Below, one piece after another: positions 18,667 to 28,358 of a DNA stretch of 64,000 nt. The notes under the pieces were generated by a model, which had not been told where the DNA came from, searched no databases, and saw only the letters and a list, made by a program, of their open reading frames with translations. Position 1 is the first letter of the stretch; the number at the start of each line of letters is the position of its first letter. Position numbers and translations under genes: made by a program. This DNA comes from Streptococcus timonensis (GTDB lineage Bacteria; Bacillota; Bacilli; Lactobacillales; Streptococcaceae): positions 317,501 to 381,500 of the forward strand of contig NZ_FMIX01000004.1 of the NCBI RefSeq assembly GCF_900095845.1, given 5' to 3'.

Positions 18667-20442
18667 ATGACTCAAGGGAAAATTACTGCATCTGCAGCAA
18701 TGCTCAACGTATTGAAAACATGGGGCGTAGACACTATCTACGGTATCCCATCAGGAACACTCAGCTCATTGATGGACGCTTTGGCTGAAGACAAAGATAT
18801 CCGTTTCTTGCAAGTTCGCCACGAAGAAACAGGTGCTCTTGCAGCGGTTATGCAGGCTAAATTTGGCGGATCTATCGGTGTTGCAGTTGGTTCAGGTGGA
18901 CCTGGTGCAACTCACTTGATCAACGGTGTTTACGATGCAGCTATGGATAACACTCCATTCCTTGCTATCCTTGGATCACGTCCAGTTAACGAATTGAACA
19001 TGGATGCCTTTCAAGAATTGAACCAAAATCCAATGTACAACGGTATCGCTGTTTACAACAAACGTGTAGCTTACGCAGAGCAATTGCCAAAAGTGATTGA
19101 CGAAGCTTGCCGTGCTGCCGTTTCTAAAAAAGGTCCAGCTGTCGTTGAAATTCCAGTAAACTTTGGTTTCCAAGAAATCGACGAAAACTCATACTACGGT
19201 TCAGGTTCATACGAGCGTTCATTCATCGCTCCTGCTTTGAACGAAGTTGAAATCGACAAAGCTGTTGAAATTTTGAACAATGCTGAACGTCCAGTTATCT
19301 ACGCTGGTTACGGTGGTGTTAAAGCTGGTGAAGTAATCACTGAATTGTCACGTAAAATCAAAGCCCCAATCATCACAACTGGTAAAAACTTCGAAGCTTT
19401 CGAATGGAACTACGAAGGTTTGACAGGTTCTGCTTACCGTGTTGGTTGGAAACCAGCCAACGAAGTGGTCTTTGAAGCAGACACAGTTCTTTTCCTTGGA
19501 TCAAACTTCCCATTTGCTGAAGTTTACCAAGCATTCAAAAACACTGAAAAATTCATCCAAGTGGATATCGACCCATACAAACTTGGTAAACGTCACGCCC
19601 TTGACGCTTCAATCCTTGGTGATGCAGGTCAAGCAGCTAAAGCTATCCTTGATAAAGTAAACCCAGTTGAGTCTACTCCATGGTGGCGTGCAAACGTGAA
19701 GAACAACCAAAACTGGCGCGATTACATGAACAAACTTGAAGGTAAAACTGAGGGTGCGCTTCAATTTTACCAAGTTTACAACGCTATCAACAAATACGCT
19801 GATCAAGACGCTATCTACTCAATCGACGTCGGTGACTCTACTCAAACATCAACTCGTCACCTTCACATGACACCTAAGAACATGTGGCGTACATCTCCAC
19901 TCTTTGCGACAATGGGTATCGCCCTTCCTGGTGGTATTGCTGCTAAGAAAGACAATCCAGATCGCCAAGTATGGAACATCATGGGTGATGGTGCATTCAA
20001 CATGTGCTACCCAGACGTGATCACCAACGTTCAATACAACCTTCCAGTTATTAACGTGGTCTTCTCAAATGGTGAATATGCCTTCATCAAGGACAAATAC
20101 CAAGACACAAACAAACACTTGTTTGGTTGTGACTTCCCTAATGCTGACTATGCGAAAATCGCTGAAGCGCAAGGTGCTGTAGGGTTCACTGTAAACCGTA
20201 TCGAAGATATCGATGCAGTCGTTGCAGAAGCTGTTAAATTGAACAAAGAAGGTAAAACAGTTGTCATCGATGCCCGTATCACTCAACACCGTCCACTTCC
20301 AGTAGAAGTACTGGAGTTGGATCCAAAACAACACTCAGAAGAAGCAATCAAAGCCTTCAAAGAAAAATACGAAGCTGAAGAGCTTGTACCATTCCGCCTC
20401 TTCTTGGAAGAAGAAGGGTTGCAATCACGCGCAATTAAATAA
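18667..20442 (+). CDS. spxB: Pyruvate oxidase
   Basis: TPP- and FAD-dependent enzyme: pyruvate, phosphate and oxygen give acetyl phosphate, CO2 and hydrogen peroxide. The 591 residues match SpxB. The catalytic Glu is in [10 protein letters not shown] (about 53), and the TPP/Mg motif starts GDGAFNMCY (440) and continues to [10 protein letters not shown]. Codon use is strongly biased to C-ending Phe, Tyr, Asn and Ile codons compared with its neighbours, a mark of very high expression. GAAGGAG precedes the start. It is monocistronic, between the BOX-bearing gap and a terminator. Confidence 0.98.
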   Translation: MTQGKITASAAMLNVLKTWGVDTIYGIPSGTLSSLMDALAEDKDIRFLQVRHEETGALAAVMQAKFGGSIGVAVGSGGPGATHLINGVYDAAMDNTPFLAILGSRPVNELNMDAFQELNQNPMYNGIAVYNKRVAYAEQLPKVIDEACRAAVSKKGPAVVEIPVNFGFQEIDENSYYGSGSYERSFIAPALNEVEIDKAVEILNNAERPVIYAGYGGVKAGEVITELSRKIKAPIITTGKNFEAFEWNYEGLTGSAYRVGWKPANEVVFEADTVLFLGSNFPFAEVYQAFKNTEKFIQVDIDPYKLGKRHALDASILGDAGQAAKAILDKVNPVESTPWWRANVKNNQNWRDYMNKLEGKTEGALQFYQVYNAINKYADQDAIYSIDVGDSTQTSTRHLHMTPKNMWRTSPLFATMGIALPGGIAAKKDNPDRQVWNIMGDGAFNMCYPDVITNVQYNLPVINVVFSNGEYAFIKDKYQDTNKHLFGCDFPNADYAKIAEAQGAVGFTVNRIEDIDAVVAEAVKLNKEGKTVVIDARITQHRPLPVEVLELDPKQHSEEAIKAFKEKYEAEELVPFRLFLEEEGLQSRAIK

Positions 20443-20445
20443 TTC

Positions 20446-20504
20446 CTCTCGTCGAAAATCAAAAGTAAACATTGTAGATTTTATGCATTGATTTTCATAG
20501 AGAG
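20446..20504. repeat. 59-bp imperfect inverted repeat with BOX-like ends
   Basis: The left end CTCTCGTCGAAAATCAA and right end TTGATTTTCATAGAGAG are inverted repeats (13 of 17 bases pair) and resemble the BOX ends seen at 18342-18444 (CGAAAATCAAA / TTTGATTTTCAT). The interior is AT-rich and unrelated to boxA/boxC. It may be a shrunken BOX relative or a long terminator-like stem after spxB. Confidence 0.5.
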
Positions 20505-20510
20505 AAACTT

Positions 20511-20537
20511 AAAAGATCGGAGCAATCCGGTCTTTTT
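20511..20537 (+). terminator. spxB terminator, copy 1 of a 27-bp direct repeat
   Basis: AAAAGATCGG / CCGGTCTTTT stem (one G-T wobble), loop AGCAAT, T5 tail. It is identical to the sequence at 20966-20992. Confidence 0.8.
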
Positions 20538-20551
20538 GTGGAGGACAGTAA

Positions 20552-20899
20552 ATGAATTTAAATCAATTAGATATTATCGTGTCAGAAGTTCCCCAGGTCT
20601 GTGCTGAATTAGAGAGTATCTTGGATAAAAAGGCGGACTATGTTGATAACTGTTTTGCTCAGTTCACGATTGGCAGTCACTGTCTTATGTTATCCCAAAA
20701 TCATTTGATTCCTTTGGAAAATTTTCAGTCAGGAATCATTCTACACATTGAGGTTGAGGATGTCGACCAGAACCAAAAGCGGTTAAAAGAGATTGGTGTC
20801 GAGATTTTACACGGTCCTTGTGAAACGGATTGGGGAACAGAGTCCTTATTAGTTAAAGGTCCTGCTGGTCTAGTAATTGATTTTTATAGAATGAAATAA
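20552..20899 (+). CDS. VOC-superfamily (glyoxalase/bleomycin-resistance-like) protein
   Basis: Small 115-residue protein with the vicinal-oxygen-chelate pattern: LNQLDIIVSEVPQVCAELE at the start, IILHIEVEDVDQNQKRLKEIGVEI in the middle, and a C-terminal GPAGLVIDFYRMK strand. It is usually a metal-binding dimer, acting as glyoxalase, dioxygenase or drug-binding protein; no specific substrate can be assigned. The gene is placed between two exact copies of one terminator and has its own ribosome site (GGAGG). Confidence 0.8.
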   Translation: MNLNQLDIIVSEVPQVCAELESILDKKADYVDNCFAQFTIGSHCLMLSQNHLIPLENFQSGIILHIEVEDVDQNQKRLKEIGVEILHGPCETDWGTESLLVKGPAGLVIDFYRMK

Positions 20900-20965
20900 G
20901 GGCGCTTAGTCATTTGAAGTTAACCTTAATGATTCTTAAAACAGAATGTGAGAATATGAACTATT

Positions 20966-20992
20966 AAAAGATCGGAGCAATCCGGTCTTTTT
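20966..20992 (+). terminator. Terminator after VOC gene, copy 2 of the 27-bp direct repeat
   Basis: Same 27 bases as 20511-20537, here followed by a longer T tract. Confidence 0.82.
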
Positions 20993-21047
20993 TTCCCCAA
21001 TCTTTTCTGTTAAAATAGACTCATTAGAATATTTGAAGGAGAAAAAT

Positions 21048-21626
21048 ATGCCAATAAGTTTCTTTTTATTATTTGGTTTAATGGATTTAGGCTTTGCTGT
21101 CTTTACCTATTTTATGTTTGACTATTTTATCTTAAGTAATTATAGAAATGCCAAGAGATGCACCGAAAAAACGGAAGGAGTTATTATCCGATATTCCTAT
21201 GCTCTTTATAACGGAATTAGCCTTCCAGTGGTTGAGTACACTGTTGATGGGAACCTATATAAGGTCGTCGGGCCAAAATTTCGATCTGCTATTTCAAATA
21301 CAATCAGTACTCCCTTAGGTTCAATCGTATCTGATGTCAAAATGGACAATTTTGAAGATGGGGAAATTCCTCAGGTTTTAAGATATAAAATTTATAGGAA
21401 CAGTTTCATATCTTTAACCAAATCACCTTTAGAAGAGTATTTTCCAGTGGGTAGTAAGGTTGCTGTTTATTATGACCCTAAAAAACCCAAATATTCCTAC
21501 GTAGCAAGGCCTCTAAAACCAGGTCGTTTTACATGGTTGTTCAAATATTCTGTCTACCTGTTTGTATTTATGATGATTGCCATGGCTTTCTTTACGGTGT
21601 TTATTCTTCCAAATCTTATGAACTAA
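21048..21626 (+). CDS. Putative membrane protein, DUF3592-like
   Basis: A 192-residue protein with an N-terminal helix (about 3-27) and a C-terminal helix (about 163-188) around a soluble beta-rich part. The pattern TEGVIIRY ... LPVVEYTVDGNLYKV ... PVGSKVAVYYDPKKPKYSYV is that of DUF3592 proteins, whose function is unknown. I chose the ATG at 21048 with GAAGGAGA just upstream; the frame from a TTG at 21033 overlaps this site. It is single between terminators. Confidence 0.75.
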   Translation: MPISFFLLFGLMDLGFAVFTYFMFDYFILSNYRNAKRCTEKTEGVIIRYSYALYNGISLPVVEYTVDGNLYKVVGPKFRSAISNTISTPLGSIVSDVKMDNFEDGEIPQVLRYKIYRNSFISLTKSPLEEYFPVGSKVAVYYDPKKPKYSYVARPLKPGRFTWLFKYSVYLFVFMMIAMAFFTVFILPNLMN

Positions 21627-21709
21627 GAGTTTCTTGTAGATTTTTCAAAAGTATGAAAACCATATCGTTACTATTTTTATAAAATCTTCTCCCTACTTTA
21701 TAAGATATG

Positions 21710-21738
21710 AAAAAGAGTTCAACTGGAACTCTTTTTTT
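21710..21738 (+). terminator. Terminator upstream of manA
   Basis: Perfect 11-bp stem AAAAAGAGTTC / GAACTCTTTTT, loop AACTG, followed by further T residues. A TATAAT at 21741-21746 for manA follows at once. Confidence 0.88.
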
Positions 21739-21776
21739 GCTATAATGAAGGGAGAAAAATCAGACAGGAGATCAAG

Positions 21777-22721
21777 ATGTCAGAACCGTTATTTTTAAAT
21801 TCTGTAATGCAAGAAAAAATCTGGGGTGGGACTAAACTACGTGATGAGTTTGGTTACGACATTCCTAGTGAAAAAATCGGAGAATATTGGGCAATCTCAG
21901 CTCATCCAAATGGAGTGTCTAAGGTAGCCAATGGCCGCTATGAAGGAACAGATCTCTCTACTTTGTATGCAGAACACCGTGAGTTGTTTGGCAACCGTCC
22001 AGAACCAGTATTTCCACTCTTGACTAAAATCTTAGATGCCAATGATTGGCTCAGTGTTCAAGTTCACCCAGACGATGCTTATGGACTAGAGCACGAAGGC
22101 GAACTTGGAAAAACAGAATGTTGGTATATCATCGCTGCAGATGAAGGCTCAGAGATTATTTACGGTCACAATGCTAAGTCAAAAGAAGAACTCCGCCAGC
22201 AAATCGAAGACAAGAACTGGGATGCCTTGCTGACAAAGGTACCTGTTAAGGCCGGAGATTTCTTCTATGTACCAAGTGGAACTATGCACGCTATTGGGGC
22301 AGGCATCTTGATTCTTGAAACGCAACAGTCTAGTGATACAACTTACCGTGTCTATGACTTTGACCGCAAGGATGATAATGGCAACTTGCGTGAACTTCAT
22401 CTTGAAAAATCAATCGACGTTTTGAATATTGGTGAGCCTGCAAATAGTCGTCCTGTGACTGTCAAAGCAGATGATTTGCGTTCAACTATACTTGTTTCTA
22501 ATGATTTCTTTGCTGTTTACAAGTGGGGAATCACAGGAAAAGTTGAATTTGAGAAGACAGCTGATTACAGCTTGTTCAGCGTTTTGGCTGGTCAAGGGAA
22601 ACTGACTGTGGACGGAAAAGATTATCCAATTCAAAAAGGTAGTCACTTTATCTTACCAAGTGATGTTGAAGCTTGGACCTTGGAAGGGCAAGGTCTAGAA
22701 TTGATTGTAAGCCATCCATAA
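21777..22721 (+). CDS. manA: Mannose-6-phosphate isomerase, class I
   Basis: Zinc enzyme interconverting mannose 6-phosphate and fructose 6-phosphate, feeding mannose into glycolysis. The 314 residues show the metal ligands His97 in QVHPDD, Glu114 in GKTECWY and His170 in GTMHAIGAG, and the active-site Arg in TYRVYDFDR. ACAGGAG lies upstream of the ATG, with a TATAAT 30 bp before it. It converges on the symporter gene and shares a two-way terminator with it. Confidence 0.96.
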   Translation: MSEPLFLNSVMQEKIWGGTKLRDEFGYDIPSEKIGEYWAISAHPNGVSKVANGRYEGTDLSTLYAEHRELFGNRPEPVFPLLTKILDANDWLSVQVHPDDAYGLEHEGELGKTECWYIIAADEGSEIIYGHNAKSKEELRQQIEDKNWDALLTKVPVKAGDFFYVPSGTMHAIGAGILILETQQSSDTTYRVYDFDRKDDNGNLRELHLEKSIDVLNIGEPANSRPVTVKADDLRSTILVSNDFFAVYKWGITGKVEFEKTADYSLFSVLAGQGKLTVDGKDYPIQKGSHFILPSDVEAWTLEGQGLELIVSHP

Positions 22722-22729
22722 AAAGAAAA

Positions 22730-22759
22730 GACTTGAGAGATATTCTCAAGTCCTTTTTT
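22730..22759. terminator. Bidirectional terminator between manA and the symporter gene
   Basis: GACTTGAGA / TCTCAAGTC 9-bp stem with T6 on the plus side and an A-rich left flank (AAAAGAAAA) that gives T-runs on the minus strand. Confidence 0.85.
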
Positions 22760-22763
22760 GTAT

Positions 22764-24104
22764 TTACATAAATTGGGCGATAAAGACCACGATGATCATA
22801 ATTGGAATGATGAAACGAAGAAGGAAAAGCCAGACTTGGAAAAGTCCTTGTTTCCAAGGTGTTTCATCAAGATGAAGTTCCTCCATTGCCAGTGTTTTCT
22901 TGAAAATATAGCCTGTAAAAAGAGACAAGCAGAGAGCACCGAAAGGCATGAGGAGGTTGGAAACCAAGAAATCCATGGCGTCAAAGAAGGTCTTTCCGAA
23001 GATATGGACATCAGCCATAAGACCATAGGATAGGGCAGAAGGGATACCAAATACAAAAGTTAAAACACCTAAAATCATACTCCATTTGGCACGCTTACGA
23101 TTGTCTTGGTTGGTGATGTTACCAACATTGATTTCAAGCATAACGACTGAGGAAGTTATCGTTGCAAAGAGGAAAAGCAAGAGAAAGAGAATATAGAAAA
23201 TAGTACCAAAAGGCATATTGTCAAAGAGTTGCGGCAAAACAATAAAGAGGAGACTTGGTCCACCTTCAGATTGGATATTAAAGGCTGACATAGCAGGGAA
23301 AATCGCAAGTCCAGCCATGATCGATACAGAGATGTTCAAGGCTACGATGGAAATTCCTGATTGGACCAGCTTAGTCTTTTTGTCTAGGTAGGAAGCGTAG
23401 GTCAGCATGGCTGTAACTCCAAGGGATAGGGCAAAGAAAGATTGACCAAGTGCATAGAGAAGTCCAGCACTTGTTAGTTTTGAAAAGTCAGGTTTGAGGA
23501 AGTAAACGACGCCTTCCATAGCATTTGGCAAGCTAAGAGAACGCCCGATAATAATGACAAAGATGATAAAAAGTAGGGGCATCATAACCTTTGATGCTCT
23601 TTCAATACCTTTTTGAACGCCGTGTGAAACAATGAAAATGTTCAAGAAGATAAAGGCTGCTTGGGCTCCTAAAGCAATAACTGGATTAGAAATGATGGAC
23701 GAGAATTGCTGGGCATAATCTCCATTTCCGATTAGGTGGAATAATCTTCCAATCTCGATACCAAAGTATACCAGAATCCAACCCCCAATGACACTATAAA
23801 ATGAGAGAAGGATGAAAAGAGCAAAGGCACCAATCCAACCAATAAAGTTGTACTTTTGATTGTTTCCAAGCTTGCCAAAGGTTTTGATTGCTGACACGCC
23901 AGCGCTTCGACCAAGGGCAAACTCAGCCAGTAGAAGAGGGAAACCAATTAAAATTGTCGAGATAAGAAAGACCAGTAAAAATCCTCCCCCACCATTGGCA
24001 GCGGTCATATAAGGGAACTTCCAAACAGCTCCAAGACCAATAGCAGAACCAGCAGATGCAAGGATGAAGCCCAGTTTTGATCCCCATTGCGATTTTTCAG
24101 ACAT
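22764..24104 (-). CDS. Neurotransmitter:sodium symporter (SNF) family transporter
   Basis: Sodium-coupled uptake protein of the LeuT/MhsT type, likely for an amino acid. The 446 residues have 11-12 membrane helices. The first helix has GSAIGLGAVWKFPYMTAANGGGGF, the unwound sodium and substrate site typical of the family. The protein ends in a hydrophobic helix (IPIMIIVVFIAQFM). GGAG is 8 bp before the ATG. Its leader holds a hairpin with a T-run (see 24105-24207), so expression may be attenuated. Substrate not assignable; branched-chain, aromatic or alanine uptake are all possible. Confidence 0.92.
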   Translation of the reverse strand: MSEKSQWGSKLGFILASAGSAIGLGAVWKFPYMTAANGGGGFLLVFLISTILIGFPLLLAEFALGRSAGVSAIKTFGKLGNNQKYNFIGWIGAFALFILLSFYSVIGGWILVYFGIEIGRLFHLIGNGDYAQQFSSIISNPVIALGAQAAFIFLNIFIVSHGVQKGIERASKVMMPLLFIIFVIIIGRSLSLPNAMEGVVYFLKPDFSKLTSAGLLYALGQSFFALSLGVTAMLTYASYLDKKTKLVQSGISIVALNISVSIMAGLAIFPAMSAFNIQSEGGPSLLFIVLPQLFDNMPFGTIFYILFLLLFLFATITSSVVMLEINVGNITNQDNRKRAKWSMILGVLTFVFGIPSALSYGLMADVHIFGKTFFDAMDFLVSNLLMPFGALCLSLFTGYIFKKTLAMEELHLDETPWKQGLFQVWLFLLRFIIPIMIIVVFIAQFM

Positions 24105-24207
24105 CGTTAAAACTCCAATCTATTTTTAAAATAAGAAAAGGCTACTTGAGTTGTCAAATAGCCCTCTCACAATTGCTCTTTAAGAGCCTTTTATTTGATT
24201 GATAGAC
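24105..24207 (-). promoter_or_regulatory. Symporter leader with intrinsic terminator and competing helix
   Basis: Between the promoter and the start codon the RNA folds a 10-bp stem (GGCTATTTGA / TCAAGTAGCC, one G-T pair; forward 24140-24163) followed by UUUUCUUAUUUU: an intrinsic terminator ahead of the gene. Upstream, AAAAGGCU (forward 24185-24192) can pair perfectly with AGCCUUUU (forward 24136-24143), the 3' arm plus U tract, which would open the terminator. Attenuation is inferred; the signal is unknown and the leader is too short for a T-box. Confidence 0.5.
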
Positions 24208-24213
24208 TTGATT

Positions 24214-24242
24214 ATCCTATCATGTTTTCTGAAGCCTGTCAA
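24214..24242 (-). promoter_or_regulatory. Promoter of symporter gene
   Basis: On the minus strand, TTGACA (24242-24237), exactly 17 bp, then TAGGAT (24219-24214). The predicted start is near 24207. Confidence 0.8.
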
Positions 24243-24284
24243 GAAAGCGATTTTCATGTTTTCATAAAAAATATGATAAAATAC

Positions 24285-24315
24285 TTGACTCTACCCTAAG
24301 GTAAGGGGATATACT
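24285..24315 (+). promoter_or_regulatory. MerR-type promoter with 19-bp spacer
   Basis: TTGACT (24285-24290), a 19-bp spacer holding the imperfect dyad CTACCCT / AAGGTAAG, then TATACT (24310-24315). The over-long spacer with a dyad inside is the hallmark of promoters activated by MerR-family proteins through DNA untwisting. It points to autoregulation of the next gene. Confidence 0.85.
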
Positions 24316-24335
24316 ATTCATGTGAGGAGGAAATC

Positions 24336-25076
24336 ATGTACCATATCAAAGAAGCTGCGCAACTTTCAGGTGTCTCCGTCAAGACCCTCTACCATTATGA
24401 TAAGATAGGACTCTTGGTTCCGTTAAAATCAGAAAATGGCTATCGAACCTATAGTCAAGAGGATTTAGAACGACTTCAGGTTATCCTCTATTACAAGTAT
24501 CTAGGCTTTTCTTTAGAAAAAATAGCAGAGCTATTGAAGGAAGAAAAGACGGACTTGTTACCACATTTGGCAAGACAGTTGGATTACCTAACTCGAGAAA
24601 GGCAACATCTAGATACCTTGATTTCTACCTTGCAAAAAACTATTCAAGATCAAAAAGGAGAAAGAAAAATGACCATTGAGGAAAAATTCACGGGATTTAG
24701 TTATCAAGACAATCAAAAATACCACCAAGAAGCGATAGAGAAATATGGGCAAGAAGTTATGGATCAAGCCCTCGAGCGACAAAAGGGTCGTGAAGACGAG
24801 GCCACAGCCGCCTTCAACCAAGTTTTTCAAGCCTTGGCACAAAACCTTCAAGCTGGTCTGCCTGCAACAGCAACCGAAAACCAAGAAGAAGCTGGCAAAC
24901 TCTTGCAAGCTATTCGTACATATGGATTTGACTGCTCTATGGAAGTCTTCGGTTATATCGGCCAAGGCTATGTCTATAATCCAGAGTTCAAGGAAAACAT
25001 TGACAAGTTTGGAAAGGGAACAGCTCAATACACTTCAGATGTGATTGCAGCTTACGTTCAGACAAATGGAGAATAA
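24336..25076 (+). CDS. MerR-family regulator with TipAS antibiotic-recognition domain
   Basis: Ligand-responsive activator. The 246 residues contain an N-terminal MerR helix-turn-helix (YHIKEAAQLSGVSVKTLYHYDKIGLL, residues 2-27), the wing NGYRTYSQEDLERLQ, a dimer coiled coil to about 105, and a C-terminal TipAS domain (EEKFTGFSYQDNQKYHQEA to SDVIAAYVQ). TipAS domains bind thiopeptides or other bulky drugs. GAGGAGG precedes the ATG. The gene has its own 19-bp-spacer promoter and no obvious target operon beside it; the divergent symporter promoter is of ordinary type. Confidence 0.92.
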   Translation: MYHIKEAAQLSGVSVKTLYHYDKIGLLVPLKSENGYRTYSQEDLERLQVILYYKYLGFSLEKIAELLKEEKTDLLPHLARQLDYLTRERQHLDTLISTLQKTIQDQKGERKMTIEEKFTGFSYQDNQKYHQEAIEKYGQEVMDQALERQKGREDEATAAFNQVFQALAQNLQAGLPATATENQEEAGKLLQAIRTYGFDCSMEVFGYIGQGYVYNPEFKENIDKFGKGTAQYTSDVIAAYVQTNGE

Positions 25077-25106
25077 ATAGGCTAGGAAATTCCTAGCCTA
25101 TTTTTT
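25076..25106. terminator. Bidirectional terminator between merR-type gene and nudix gene
   Basis: AATAGGCTAGGAA / CCTAGCCTATT stem with T6 on the plus side; A-rich on the left for the minus side. It slightly overlaps the nudix stop codon. Confidence 0.85.
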
Positions 25107-25560
25107 ACTTCAACTCATAAAGCCAGTCATCACCGTCCTTGTAGTAGAAGAACTCACTGAGGTCCTCTTCCAAAAAAATACGAAGCATGTCAGACATATC
25201 CTCAGTAGATAGTTTTAGATGAGGTAGATTTTCAAGATCCTCCCACCAGACTTTCCCTTCGTCTGAAGATTGGAGCTCACCAGTAAAGTGTTCTGTTTTG
25301 TAAAAGAGGATAACATAACGATAGTCCTCGTCATCATACCAATCTTTGATACCACAGAGTTGAGGCTTAGAAATGGTCAGACCAGTTTCTTCCTTCACTT
25401 CACGAATGACGGCATCGACAAAGGATTCGCCACGTTCAACATGACCACCAGGAAAAGTAATGCCAGGCCAGTCAGGACTAACTCGGTCTTGGACAAGAAC
25501 CTTGTCTCCATTTTTAATCATGCACATGTTGACAAATTCGACTGATTCTCTCCTGTTCAT
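25105..25560 (-). CDS. NUDIX hydrolase (8-oxo-dGTP diphosphatase-like)
   Basis: The 151-residue protein contains a full Nudix box (GGHVERGESFVDAVIREV continuing KEETGL; the pattern GX5EX7REUXEEXGU is met). The N-terminal RRESVEFVNMCMIKNGDKVLVQDR resembles MutT/MutX-type pyrophosphatases that clean oxidised nucleotides, fitting a peroxide-making host, but the substrate is not provable. AAGGAG precedes the start. It lies 20 bp after baiN on the same strand and is probably cotranscribed. Confidence 0.88.
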   Translation of the reverse strand: MNRRESVEFVNMCMIKNGDKVLVQDRVSPDWPGITFPGGHVERGESFVDAVIREVKEETGLTISKPQLCGIKDWYDDEDYRYVILFYKTEHFTGELQSSDEGKVWWEDLENLPHLKLSTEDMSDMLRIFLEEDLSEFFYYKDGDDWLYELK

Positions 25561-25580
25561 AGGCTTCTCCTTCGTATTTC

Positions 25581-26804
<1,224 letters not shown>

Positions 26805-26812
26805 CAGATTTA

Positions 26813-27658
26813 TTAGTTGATTTCGTATCCCATGAGGAGCCCACCTTCTTCCGCATAGAAACTGCAGAGTCCAGAAGTTGGGATGATTTTAATGTCAGCT
26901 TGTGGGTATTTTTCTCGTAAGAGCTCTGAGAGCTGTTCGCAGAATTTTTCATTGCTGCGGTGAGCCATGACGATACGCCCACCAGCGTAGCCAGCTTTGA
27001 TAAGCTCTTCATAGGCAGCTTGAAGAGATTTTTTAGCACCACGAGCCTTTTGGAGGAGTTCTAAGGTTCCGGTTTCGCTTGCTTTCCCAACCATACGAAT
27101 ATTGAGGAGCCCGACAACTGTACCAATCAGCTTACTCAAGCGACCGTTTTTAACCAGGTTATCAACTTTAGCAAGAACGAACAACAACTTCGTTTTTTCT
27201 TGGTAAGTAGTAATAACTTCAACCACTTCTTCAAAAGAAAGTCCTTGGTTGATCAAATCATTGATTTTTTCAACGATTAGGTCAACTTCCCCACCAGCTG
27301 ATAAGCTATCGATAACATGAATCTGAGTATCAGGGTGTTCTTCGAGATAGATATTCTTAGCTAATTGAGCACTATTGTGGCTACCAGAGAGAGTTCCAGT
27401 GATAGTCACTACAAAAATATGTTTGGCGCCTTCGAATGCTCGTAAGTAATCATCAGGACTAGGGCAGGCTGATTTTGAAGCTTCAGAAGTCGCATACATA
27501 GATTCCATCATCTTATCGATATCCAGATTGGCATCATCGACAAAGACTTGATCTGCTACCTGAATCTTTAAGGGAACACTGACAAATTCAGTATCAAAAG
27601 CAGTTTTTTCCAGTTGACGATAATCACAACCAGAGTCAGCTACAATCTTCCAAGTCAT
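26813..27658 (-). CDS. DegV-family fatty-acid-binding protein (FakB type)
   Basis: Lipid-binding protein that presents a fatty acid to the kinase FakA so that exogenous fatty acids enter phospholipid synthesis. The 281 residues have the N-terminal IVADSGCDYRQ, the conserved TGTLSGSHNSAQ loop that binds the carboxylate, and the C-terminal IKIIPTSGLCSFYAEEGGLLMGY. Streptococci carry several FakB paralogues; which acyl chain this one prefers is not visible. Divergent from the TetR gene; ends at its own terminator. Confidence 0.9.
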   Translation of the reverse strand: MTWKIVADSGCDYRQLEKTAFDTEFVSVPLKIQVADQVFVDDANLDIDKMMESMYATSEASKSACPSPDDYLRAFEGAKHIFVVTITGTLSGSHNSAQLAKNIYLEEHPDTQIHVIDSLSAGGEVDLIVEKINDLINQGLSFEEVVEVITTYQEKTKLLFVLAKVDNLVKNGRLSKLIGTVVGLLNIRMVGKASETGTLELLQKARGAKKSLQAAYEELIKAGYAGGRIVMAHRSNEKFCEQLSELLREKYPQADIKIIPTSGLCSFYAEEGGLLMGYEIN

Positions 27659-27782
27659 AGAAATTCTCCATCTTTATCACTTATACATTGACAAAGGTTC
27701 TGTCTTTTTTTACAATTATATCATGAAAGCTCTTGAAACAAAAGTAGTACATCTCTGTTGTCACAAGTAGAAAGAAATTGTT

Positions 27783-28340
27783 ATGTCTGAACGTAAAATA
27801 TCTGAAAAATCGCTTGAAAACCTAAGAAAATCAAATCAAGAATCTAATTTGCTAACCAGAGAAGCGATTGAAACAGCTCTTTTGCAACTCTTGGAGAAAA
27901 AAGAGTTGGCTAAGATTAGCATTTCTGAGTTAGTCAAGCGTGCTGGCGTTTCTCGTGCAGCTTTTTATCGAAACTATGATTCAAAAGAAGAGATTTTAGA
28001 AAGTGTCTTTAAACGTAGCGTCCATAACATCATGGAGCAATTGAGTCATTACGATGTTAAAACAGACCTTTATCTCGTATGGGTTCACCTCTTTAGAGAG
28101 GCCAAGAAAGAAGCCAAAATTATTCAGCTTGCCCTAGACTATCATTTAGAAAAAATCTTTGTGCAAGCTATGCAAGAATTTCTAGAAAAATACTATGGGA
28201 AGTCAAAAGGTGTCAGTTCTTACCTGCATTCATTTTGGAGTTCGGCCATCGTATCGGTCTTGTTTAAATGGATCAAGGATGGGATGAAGGTGCCTGCTGA
28301 AAAAATTGCAGATTTACGCCTACCATTTTTTAAAAAATAG
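27783..28340 (+). CDS. TetR-family transcriptional regulator
   Basis: A 185-residue protein with an N-terminal TetR helix-turn-helix (LTREAIETALLQLLEKKELAKISISELVKRAGVSRAAFYRNYDSKEEI, about 22-70) and a ligand domain that looks like the TetR_C (DhaS/YbiH-like) type. It has a long, charged N-terminal extension before the HTH. The ribosome site is weak (AGAAAG). Divergent from the DegV gene and 18 bp ahead of comEB. Its target is unknown; the shared gap with the DegV gene is the natural first guess. Confidence 0.85.
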   Translation: MSERKISEKSLENLRKSNQESNLLTREAIETALLQLLEKKELAKISISELVKRAGVSRAAFYRNYDSKEEILESVFKRSVHNIMEQLSHYDVKTDLYLVWVHLFREAKKEAKIIQLALDYHLEKIFVQAMQEFLEKYYGKSKGVSSYLHSFWSSAIVSVLFKWIKDGMKVPAEKIADLRLPFFKK

Positions 28341-28358
28341 ACGATTAGGAGAGATATG

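Noticed and set aside
24609..25028. Minus-strand frame opposite the MerR gene
   Set aside because: Antisense shadow with no start signal; the MerR/TipAS frame is unambiguous.
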